Translations under genes and position numbers: made by a program
From: an uncultured Paraglaciecola sp.
Lineage (GTDB): Bacteria > Pseudomonadota > Gammaproteobacteria > Enterobacterales > Alteromonadaceae
Assembly: GCF_937123705.1 (NCBI RefSeq)
Contig: NZ_CAKZKO010000004.1
Location: forward strand, 111,249-175,248
Direction of reading: 5' to 3'
Length of the DNA stretch: 64,000 bases
In this document: positions 29,492 through 37,040 of the stretch, one piece after another
Numbering within the stretch: the stretch's first letter is position 1
Layout: each line of letters begins with the position of its first letter
The notes under the pieces: generated by a model
Databases searched by the model: none
What the model was told of the DNA's origin: nothing
The model's input: only the letters and a program-made list of their open reading frames with translations

Positions 29492-29571
29492 ATACCATTC
29501 CTGCATAGTGACGCCTTGCGCAAAAATGGCTGGGGCTTTCTGAGTGGTCACTTATTTATGGAGAATGGTAT
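29492..29571. repeat. 80-nt MITE-like hairpin element
   Basis: Terminal inverted repeats ATACCATTC (29492-29500) and GAATGGTAT (29563-29571), with an inner pair AGTGAC/GTCACT. No coding. The ends resemble the ATACCA(A)TT ends of the elements at 3326 and 19011. It fills most of the lnt-DUF1302 gap. Confidence 0.7.
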
Positions 29572-29709
29572 AATTATCAAACCAGTCACTGTAGGTATTA
29601 ACAACACCACCTTCTATTGCTATATATAGGTAGCAATAACAGCTTATTTTTGTTTAAATCCGCGCTGGTTAGACCATTAGTAAAATAGTAATCCAACATG
29701 GGAATTATC

Positions 29710-31659
29710 ATGTCTTCAAACACACACATTAAAAAACTACTCGCAGCGGCTATTACCACAGCTATTTATGTTAATACCGCTACCGCCGCTGAATTTTATT
29801 TCGGCGAAAACGACGATATCAGCTTGCAAATCACCTCACAGCTTTCTATAGGCTCAAGCTGGCGAATGGAAGCAGCCGACCCTAGCTATATTGGTGCCAC
29901 CAATGGCGGTACCGGTTATACGGCCACCACTGACGATGGCAACCTCAACTTCGATAAGAACGATGCATTTTCGCAAATTGTTAAAGGCAGTCATGATTTC
30001 AATTTGTCTAAAGGTGACTTCGGCGCATTTGTGCGAGTTAAGTATTGGCATGACTTTGAATTGGCAGATGGCGATAGACCCCACGGTAACTCTGGTAATG
30101 GCTATACCCCGGGTGAGCCATTAAGCGATGAAGGTTTTGCCGAATTTGGTCAGTTTTCAGGGGTGAAATTGATGGATGCCTACTTATACGGTGCATTCGA
30201 TATTGGTGATGCGCCTGTAGACGTGCGTTTAGGTCGTCAAGTAGTAAGTTGGGGAGAAAGCACCTTTATCCAAGGCGGGCTTAACTCAACTAACCCCTTT
30301 GATGTGAATGCTTTACGTCGCCCTGGGGCCAGCCTTAAAGAAGGTTTATTGCCAGTTGGCATGTTGTTTGTGAATGCAGGGGTCACTGAAAACCTCAGTA
30401 TAGAAGCCTTCTATCAATATGAATGGGAAAAAACCCAAATTGATGGTTGTGGCACGTTTTTCTCTGGCGCCGATTTTGCGGCTGATGGCTGTAATTATGT
30501 CACTGTGGGTGCTGACAACGACCAAACAGCTGTCACTATCGGTTCAGCAGCAAAACGACTAGACGATATTGAGCCTGACGACGGCGGTCAATACGGTGTG
30601 GCGTTTCGCTATTTTGCACCTGAATTAAATGACACCGAGTTCGGTTTTTACTATATGAATATCCATTCACGACTACCCCTTATCAACGCGGTGCGTGGAA
30701 GTTGGAAAGGCATAAACCCTGCTTTACCGGTATTTCTCCCTTGGGCAAATGCGGTTGGATTAGATGCGGCTTACCCCACTTTAGCTGCAGGGGCTGCGGC
30801 GGGTGTATTAACCCCTGAACAACAAGGTCAATTTGGGGTTGCAAGTGTTCTGCAAACCACAGGTACTGATCGTGCAACTATCGATGCACTTAACCCTGGC
30901 TATAAAATTGAATTTCCTGAAGACCTAAAATATTACGGTGTAAGTTTCGCAACCAATGTTGCCGGTTTTGCCTTGTCTGGCGAAGTATCTTATAAGCCTG
31001 ATACCCCTATTCAGATTAGTGGCCCAGAAATATTGAACGCAGTATTATCTGAACAACCCTTTCTTCGTTATTCAAGCCGAATTTTGGCGGTTGAGCCGGG
31101 TGAATATTCCAGAGGCTGGGATGAATTTGATGTCACCCAATTACAAATCACTGCATTGCAGTTTTTTGATAGGGTAATGGGCGCTTCTCGTTTAACCGTT
31201 ATCGCAGAAGCCGGAGTAATTTTGACCGATGGAGTTGAAGACTCCAATCAAAATTATGGCCGAAACTCGGTATTTGGTTTAGGTGATTTCGATATTGGTA
31301 ATGGCATAAACTGTAGCAATTTAGTGGCTTCTGGTGCTTTATCTGGTGACTGTATAGACGATGGTTATGTCACAGATACGGCTTGGGGTTACCGAGTAAG
31401 AGCACAGTTTGAATATCCAAATGCTTTTGCTGGCGTGTCGCTTTCCCCTACAATTGATTGGCAACATGATGTGTCTGGTTACTCACCTGATCCGGGCCAA
31501 CAATTTAATGAAGGCGCTAGATCATTTGGTGTATCACTTGAAGCTGCATACCAACAAACGTATACCGCTTCTTTAAGCTATAAAGCCTTCAGTGGTGGTG
31601 ACTACAATATTATGTCTGATAAAGACTTTGTGGCGCTAAGTATTGGCATTTCGTACTAA
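29710..31659 (+). CDS. DUF1302 family outer-membrane-type protein
   Basis: 649-aa exported protein of the DUF1302 family. The signal peptide ends ...NTATAA, followed by EFYFGENDDISLQITSQLSIGSSWRM, the usual opening, and alternating beta strands ending in an aromatic C-terminus (ALSIGISY), as expected for an outer-membrane barrel. Motifs include VDVRLGRQVVSWGESTFIQGG and NPFDVNALRRPGASLKEGLLP. I prefer ATG 29710 because GGGA lies 6 nt upstream; ATG 29698 adds four residues without a clear site. Co-directional with the DUF1329 gene 12 nt downstream. Function not established; a hydrophobic substrate is inferred from the cluster. Confidence 0.85.
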   Translation: MSSNTHIKKLLAAAITTAIYVNTATAAEFYFGENDDISLQITSQLSIGSSWRMEAADPSYIGATNGGTGYTATTDDGNLNFDKNDAFSQIVKGSHDFNLSKGDFGAFVRVKYWHDFELADGDRPHGNSGNGYTPGEPLSDEGFAEFGQFSGVKLMDAYLYGAFDIGDAPVDVRLGRQVVSWGESTFIQGGLNSTNPFDVNALRRPGASLKEGLLPVGMLFVNAGVTENLSIEAFYQYEWEKTQIDGCGTFFSGADFAADGCNYVTVGADNDQTAVTIGSAAKRLDDIEPDDGGQYGVAFRYFAPELNDTEFGFYYMNIHSRLPLINAVRGSWKGINPALPVFLPWANAVGLDAAYPTLAAGAAAGVLTPEQQGQFGVASVLQTTGTDRATIDALNPGYKIEFPEDLKYYGVSFATNVAGFALSGEVSYKPDTPIQISGPEILNAVLSEQPFLRYSSRILAVEPGEYSRGWDEFDVTQLQITALQFFDRVMGASRLTVIAEAGVILTDGVEDSNQNYGRNSVFGLGDFDIGNGINCSNLVASGALSGDCIDDGYVTDTAWGYRVRAQFEYPNAFAGVSLSPTIDWQHDVSGYSPDPGQQFNEGARSFGVSLEAAYQQTYTASLSYKAFSGGDYNIMSDKDFVALSIGISY

Positions 31660-31671
31660 TAGGATAAAACA

Positions 31672-33033
31672 ATGAAAAAATTATTAACCTCGGTAAGTGT
31701 ATTATGTTTGGGCCTAGCGGCTCATAATACTATGGCTAAAGTATCCCCCGAAGAAGCGGCGAAGTTGGGCACCACTTTGACTCCAATTGGTGCTGAGATG
31801 GCCGGCAATGCCGCTGGTACCATCCCAGCTTGGACAGGTGGTCTCACCAGTAAAAACTCGACGCCAAGCAAAGACTCAGGTCGTCCAGATGATCCCTTCA
31901 CTGCAGATAAAATGTTATTTGAAATTAACAATAGCAACTTAGCAACTTACCAAGCTAATTTAAGTCCTGGTCAAATTGCTATGTTTAAAAAATATCCCGA
32001 CTATAAAATGCCGGTTTATCAAACACGACGTACCGCTGCCTATCCTGAGAACTTATATGATGTAATCAAGAAAAATGCAGTAACAGCAGAGCTAGTACAA
32101 GGAGGCAATGGTTTAAAGGATTTCGATACTGCTATTCCTTTTCCTATCCCTCAAAATGCGAGTGAAGTAATTTGGAATCACATTACCCGTTTTCGTGGGG
32201 GCACAGGAAAACGTATTTTTACGGCGATCCCGGTACAAGCAGATGGTTCATTTGTGCCAGTAAAAATGCATGATCAATTGGTTTGGCCTGAATTTCTTGA
32301 AGGTGGCAGAGATGCCAAGAAAGATGCCAACATACTGTTTTACTACCTTCAGGTTATTACTGCTCCCGCTCGTTTAACAGGTACGGCACTACTAGTACAC
32401 GAAACCATAGATCAAGTTAAAGAAGCTCGAAAAGCATGGGTTTATAACTCAGGGCAACGTCGGGTACGCCGCGCGCCAAATGTATCTTATGATGGACCTG
32501 CAGCAGGAACTGATGGTTTAAGAGCCACAGACAACTATGATATGTATAACGGTGCGCCAGACAGATACAACTGGAAATTAATTGGCAAGAAAGAAATGTA
32601 TATCCCGTACAATTCTTATAAATTGTTAAATACCGATATTAGCTACGATGACGCAGTGCAAGCGGGCCACCTAAATGCTAACCACCTTCGTTATGAACTT
32701 CATCGAGTGTGGGAAGTAGAAGCCACTTTAGCCGAAGGCGAGCGTCATATCTATGCTAAGCGAACTTTCTTTATTGATGAAGATACGTGGGGCGCGTCGG
32801 TAATTGACCACTATGACGGTCGAAACGAACTATGGCGTATGTCTGAAGCTCAAAATGTGATGTTTTATGATATCGATACCCCGTGGATGGTGGCAGAAAC
32901 ACTGCACGATCTAAACTCTGGACGTTACCTAGTTACAGGTCTAAGTAATGAAGAGCCAAACTTTATGATTTGGGGTGGCAAAGAAAAACGTAAAGCGTTT
33001 ACTTCTTCAGCCCTGAGACGACTCAGTCGCTAA
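31672..33033 (+). CDS. DUF1329 family periplasmic protein
   Basis: 453-aa exported protein of DUF1329, related in fold to LolA/LppX-type lipid carriers. The signal peptide ends near residue 22 (HNTMAK). Family features: LTPIGAEMAGNAAGTIPAWTGG, then NYDMYNGAPDRYNWKLIGKKEMYIPYNSY, LRYELHRVWEVEATLAEGERHIYAKRTFFIDED and VMFYDIDTPWMVAETLHDLNSGRY. With DUF1302 upstream and the RND and YCF48 genes converging on it, it belongs to a recurrent envelope set. A periplasmic lipid shuttle is inferred, not shown. Confidence 0.86.
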   Translation: MKKLLTSVSVLCLGLAAHNTMAKVSPEEAAKLGTTLTPIGAEMAGNAAGTIPAWTGGLTSKNSTPSKDSGRPDDPFTADKMLFEINNSNLATYQANLSPGQIAMFKKYPDYKMPVYQTRRTAAYPENLYDVIKKNAVTAELVQGGNGLKDFDTAIPFPIPQNASEVIWNHITRFRGGTGKRIFTAIPVQADGSFVPVKMHDQLVWPEFLEGGRDAKKDANILFYYLQVITAPARLTGTALLVHETIDQVKEARKAWVYNSGQRRVRRAPNVSYDGPAAGTDGLRATDNYDMYNGAPDRYNWKLIGKKEMYIPYNSYKLLNTDISYDDAVQAGHLNANHLRYELHRVWEVEATLAEGERHIYAKRTFFIDEDTWGASVIDHYDGRNELWRMSEAQNVMFYDIDTPWMVAETLHDLNSGRYLVTGLSNEEPNFMIWGGKEKRKAFTSSALRRLSR

Positions 33034-33046
33034 ATCAAACTACACC

Positions 33047-33074
33047 AAAAAGGCTGAATATTTTCAGCCTTTTT
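33047..33074. terminator. Terminator after the DUF1302-DUF1329 pair
   Basis: AAAAAGGCTGAA (33047-33058) and TTCAGCCTTTTT (33063-33074) pair over a 4-nt loop with a T-run after, 14 nt past the DUF1329 stop. Confidence 0.95.
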
Positions 33075-33111
33075 TTATGCCAATCCTATAAGTTTCAACT
33101 TAAGTCACTGG

Positions 33112-33201
33112 ATCCCCGATCAAAACACCTCGGGGATGACGAAGTGAAGCTAAGGGGTGACGAAATGGAGCTAGGGATGACGAAATCGAGCTAGGAGATG
33201 A
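33112..33201. repeat. Hairpin and 20-21-nt degenerate tandem repeats
   Basis: CCCCGA/TCGGGG hairpin at about 33115-33135, then about four degenerate units of GATGACGAAGTGAAGCTAAG with a 20-21-nt period (33135-33200). It lies between the convergent terminators and holds no gene. Confidence 0.65.
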
Positions 33202-33230
33202 TTAACGGCAAACGGTATGGGATAACAAAA

Positions 33231-33255
33231 AGCCTAGAAAATAACTTTCTAGGCT
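33231..33255. terminator. Bidirectional terminator of the MMPL gene
   Basis: AGCCTAGAAA (33231-33240) pairs with TTTCTAGGCT (33246-33255) over a 5-nt loop. On the minus strand, the direction of the exporter gene, T-runs follow. Confidence 0.9.
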
Positions 33256-33320
33256 TTTCATTTTAACCTGTAATTTAGGTCAACTTATACCTTGCTAGGT
33301 ACGCACTAGTCGTTGGCTCG

Positions 33321-35654
33321 CTACTTTTCAGTAGGATTTCTGCCAATTCTTAATGCCCAAGCCAAAGCAGGAATGAGGGTTAAGGCACCAAACATATTCA
33401 GTAAGAACATAAAGGTTAGCAATAATCCCATATCAGCTTGGAATTTAATGGGTGAGAACACCCAAGTAGCCACGCTAATGGCTAACGTAATGCCAGTGAA
33501 TGCAACTGCTCTACCCGTTTGATTGAGTGCATACAGATATGTTTCGTAAAGAGACTTTTGCTCAGCTAATGCTTCTCTAACCTTACTAAAGATATAAATA
33601 CCATAGTCCACCCCAATACCTACACCTAGTGCGATTACGGGTAAGGTAGCCACTTTAACGCCAATGCCCAAAATAGCCATAAGCGCTTGGCTCAATATGG
33701 AGGTTAACACCAGAGGCACCACTATGCTGATCACAGTGCGCACCGATCTAAAGGTAATTAAACACAAGGCAATGACCACAGAATACACCCATATCAACAT
33801 TTCGGTTTGGGCTTCTTCTATCACCATATTGGTGGCGGATTCAATGCCAGCGTTACCAGCAGCCATCAAAAACTCTATGCCTTGAGGCGGATTTTCCGCA
33901 ATAAAGTCATTCACTGCGTCAACAACACCTTGTAACGTGTCGGCCTTATGATCATTCAGGAATACTAAAATCGGCGCCATACTACAGTCTTGGTTGATTA
34001 AGCCAGGAGGTACTTTAGCTAAAGATGCGTTAGTCACAAACTGGTTACGATTTAATCCAAACCATTTCATCGATCCTTCGTTCATAGCAAAAATACCGAA
34101 TTTGGACACATCGGCAATAGATTTAACGTCTTGTACCCCTGGAGTATTTCTAATGTTCCATTGAAACTGATCCATCCAAACTAAGTTATCATACTTAATG
34201 CACTGCTCTTGCGCAGTTTTGGCCATGACCACAAATACATCGGTACTGGTACTGTAGTTTTCGACTATATAAGCATTGTCTAAGTTGTAAACCGAATCAG
34301 GTCGTAATTCAGGTGCGCCTGCATCGAGATCGCCAATCTTCATAAATTGCGAAAAATACAAGCCAAAGACAAAGAGCATAGAACCAATAGCTAGGGCTAT
34401 TTTTGCCATAGGTGGCTTAGAGAAATTAGCAAAAAAGCTTTCTACAAGAGAGATATGATCCAAAGATTTGCGGGCATGCTCTATTCCTTTTTGAGTGACA
34501 CCAAGGTAGCTCATGATAATTGGCAAGGCTATCAAGTTGGTCACTATGATCACTGCCACCCCAATACTGGCGGCAATGGCGAGTTCTTGAATAACACCAA
34601 TATCAATGACCATTAAAGTAGTAAATCCAATTGCGTCACTTACCAAGGCAGTCATACCGGCAACATACAATGAACGAAACGCTAACTTGGCTGAGTCAAT
34701 TTTGTTATGACCAATTACCCCATGATAAATAATCGAGTTGATAATTTGCACCCCATGGCTAACACCAATGGCAAACACTAAAAACGGCACCAACATTGAG
34801 TAAGGGTTAATTCCAAACCCTAGCAAATTAAGAATACCAAGCTGGCAGATCACCGCGAAAATAGAAAAGAACAACACAGCTATGGTGCTTTTTATACATC
34901 GAGAATACAAAAATAGCAGTACAAAAGTGATGATGACAGCAATGCCAAAAAAGATAACCACTTGCAAGGCACCATCAATCAAATCCCCTACTACTTTTGC
35001 AAAACCTACGATCCTAATTTTTATAGTATCTGTTTGATATTTGTTTCTGATTTCTGACTCTAATTGACTGGATAATTGCCGATAATCTAAAGGCAATCCT
35101 GTATCAGGATTAACATCTTGCAATGGTGCCAAAATCATAGCTGACTTAAAGTTATTACCTACTAGCACCCCTACTTGCCCAGACTTAAGGGTGTTGGTTT
35201 GTAACAGTTTTAACGATGCTGGTGAGCCATCGTAATCGTCGGGAATAACCGCTCCCCCGACAAAACCTTCTTCTGTGACTTCTGACCACCTCACATTAGG
35301 TGTCCATAATGATTTGAGTTCATTTCTGTTAACCCCAGGAACAAAAAACACTTCGTCTGTTACTTGCTTTAGTATTTCCTGAAACTCAGGATCGAATATG
35401 TCACCTTGGGTGTTCTCAACCACAACACGAACAACATTACCCAGCCCTGAGAGTTCTTTTCGATAGGTCAAAAAGTTATTAATAAACTCATGTTGACCAG
35501 GGATCATTTTGGTGAAACTGGCCTCAGGCTTAACCTGTACCGACTGAATCGATAAAAATACAAATAAAACGCTGATAATGCTTAGCACTGCAACACGTTT
35601 GTGGAACAAAATATTTTCAATTATTAGTGCAAATTTTGATGGAGAGTTTTCCAT
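33321..35654 (-). CDS. RND/MMPL-family exporter
   Basis: 777-aa inner-membrane protein of the predicted-exporter RND class (MMPL domains). Two repeats, each with one helix, a large periplasmic loop and five further helices: helices near 17-30, 230-395, 420-440 and 625-770. The second repeat has GVGIGVDYGIYIFSK with the usual Asp-Tyr pair in a membrane helix. The first has the matching AIGVSHGVQIINS with Ser-His instead. Such proteins export or move hydrophobic lipids. It begins 8 nt after the YCF48 gene, with RBS AAGGG, so the two form an operon. Confidence 0.88.
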   Translation of the reverse strand: MENSPSKFALIIENILFHKRVAVLSIISVLFVFLSIQSVQVKPEASFTKMIPGQHEFINNFLTYRKELSGLGNVVRVVVENTQGDIFDPEFQEILKQVTDEVFFVPGVNRNELKSLWTPNVRWSEVTEEGFVGGAVIPDDYDGSPASLKLLQTNTLKSGQVGVLVGNNFKSAMILAPLQDVNPDTGLPLDYRQLSSQLESEIRNKYQTDTIKIRIVGFAKVVGDLIDGALQVVIFFGIAVIITFVLLFLYSRCIKSTIAVLFFSIFAVICQLGILNLLGFGINPYSMLVPFLVFAIGVSHGVQIINSIIYHGVIGHNKIDSAKLAFRSLYVAGMTALVSDAIGFTTLMVIDIGVIQELAIAASIGVAVIIVTNLIALPIIMSYLGVTQKGIEHARKSLDHISLVESFFANFSKPPMAKIALAIGSMLFVFGLYFSQFMKIGDLDAGAPELRPDSVYNLDNAYIVENYSTSTDVFVVMAKTAQEQCIKYDNLVWMDQFQWNIRNTPGVQDVKSIADVSKFGIFAMNEGSMKWFGLNRNQFVTNASLAKVPPGLINQDCSMAPILVFLNDHKADTLQGVVDAVNDFIAENPPQGIEFLMAAGNAGIESATNMVIEEAQTEMLIWVYSVVIALCLITFRSVRTVISIVVPLVLTSILSQALMAILGIGVKVATLPVIALGVGIGVDYGIYIFSKVREALAEQKSLYETYLYALNQTGRAVAFTGITLAISVATWVFSPIKFQADMGLLLTFMFLLNMFGALTLIPALAWALRIGRNPTEK

Positions 35655-35662
35655 AAATACCC

Positions 35663-36775
35663 TTATTTAACCAACCAAGTAGTCATGCCAAATTGACCGG
35701 CTAAAACTAAACTATTATCACCAACAAGCACCGAAGAAAAAGCGGCATTCGATGGATGCTGATGAAGACTCAAGTTTGTTATGTCACTTACCTTAAACCT
35801 AACAATCATCCCCCCATGACCAACTAAACTAACTGTCATATCATCGGCAATCACGCCTCCCAGCAAGCTAGCACTACTGCCTATATTGGCAGCCTCCCAA
35901 GACAAGCCATTATCCCTTGAAAGCATAAAGTTGCCTTGTAAACCATAGGCGACTAAGGTGTTTTGTTTAGTGGCAATACCAAATAAACTACCATCATAAG
36001 GCAACTCCATGGCGTCCCAAGATTGCCCGTTATCTTGGGAAGAAAATCCCAAACCACTCTCCCCTACTATGTACATAAAACCATTGTCGCCGGTGACGAT
36101 AGCATTTAAATGAAATTGTTCGGGGTTATCAACTTGATCATCAATAAGCTGCCAAGTACTGCCTAAATCAGTGCTGGTAAGTAGTGTTCCGTAGGCACCC
36201 ACTGCAAAAAGTTGCTTATTGTTACTAACAGCGATAGATAACAAAGGTTTGTTAGGGCCATCTTCTAACTCTAACTTGGCGTCCTCTAGGTTAAACTCAA
36301 GATCTTCAATGGTATACTCAAGCTCTTCAATTTCGTCTTCATCGGTCAATACATCGACCTGCTCTTGGAGGGTGGCAATTTTTTGCTGAATAAAAGCTAT
36401 CTTTAGCTGAGTTAATTGATTGCCATCAAAAATCTTTTGCCATGTATCACTGTGAGGCGCACTTTTCAAAATAACCGAATCGTGTCCTACCGCAAACCTA
36501 GTGCCATCTTCTAAACTGGTCACATCGGTTAACATTAAGCTAACCGGCACACTTTGCTGTTGCCAATTATTTCTATCGGTCCATGCTAAAATATGCCCGC
36601 GTTCTCCCACCGCCATAATCTTATCTTGAGATCTGTGAATACTGGTAACAATACTCTTGTCGGCTAGATCACTTTGCAGCGACGGGATCTGTAATAAATC
36701 AAATTGTCCTTGGGCGTTTACGCTTGCGACCATGCCACAAAGCAAAAACGTCAATAATATACTGCTGTTTCTCAT
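35663..36775 (-). CDS. YCF48/BNR-like beta-propeller exported protein with acidic coiled coil
   Basis: 370-aa exported protein from ATG 36775 (MRNSSILLTFLLCGMVASVNAQ). I dropped the 18 upstream residues, which precede a normal signal peptide. The mature part has repeated propeller blades (IMAVGERGHILAWTD, LFAVGAYGTLLTSTDLGSTWQLI, FMYIVGESGLGFSSQDNGQSWDAM, LVAYGLQGNFMLSRDNGLSWEAA) like YCF48/BNR proteins. Between blades, residues about 121-172 form a charged Glu/Asp-rich helical stretch. It is co-transcribed with the MMPL exporter and may be its periplasmic partner. Role unproven. Confidence 0.82.
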   Translation of the reverse strand: MRNSSILLTFLLCGMVASVNAQGQFDLLQIPSLQSDLADKSIVTSIHRSQDKIMAVGERGHILAWTDRNNWQQQSVPVSLMLTDVTSLEDGTRFAVGHDSVILKSAPHSDTWQKIFDGNQLTQLKIAFIQQKIATLQEQVDVLTDEDEIEELEYTIEDLEFNLEDAKLELEDGPNKPLLSIAVSNNKQLFAVGAYGTLLTSTDLGSTWQLIDDQVDNPEQFHLNAIVTGDNGFMYIVGESGLGFSSQDNGQSWDAMELPYDGSLFGIATKQNTLVAYGLQGNFMLSRDNGLSWEAANIGSSASLLGGVIADDMTVSLVGHGGMIVRFKVSDITNLSLHQHPSNAAFSSVLVGDNSLVLAGQFGMTTWLVK

Positions 36776-36961
36776 ACTCTTATTCTTATCCTGTGAATCA
36801 CATGCTAAGTATCGAATATTCCAAGGCAAACTGGTAGAGGTAATAGCTTAAAAGAAGGGGTTTTCTGGAATTGTTCATTAATTATTGGATTTCAAGCATG
36901 TAAAAAATCACTATTTCATTCAATGGTTTAATTAATTGCGATTGACCACTAAAAAGGCAAT

Positions 36962-36990
36962 AAAAAACCCGGCTACTAGGGCCGGGTTTT
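36962..36990 (-). terminator. Terminator of the first TonB-dependent receptor gene
   Basis: AAAACCCGGC (36964-36973) pairs with GCCGGGTTTT (36981-36990), and on the minus strand the T-run continues. It lies 51 nt after the receptor stop and upstream of the YCF48 gene. Confidence 0.92.
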
Positions 36991-37040
36991 ACAATGACTA
37001 TTTTGGAATAAAATTCCAATTAGCTTGCGCGTTGCCTATC

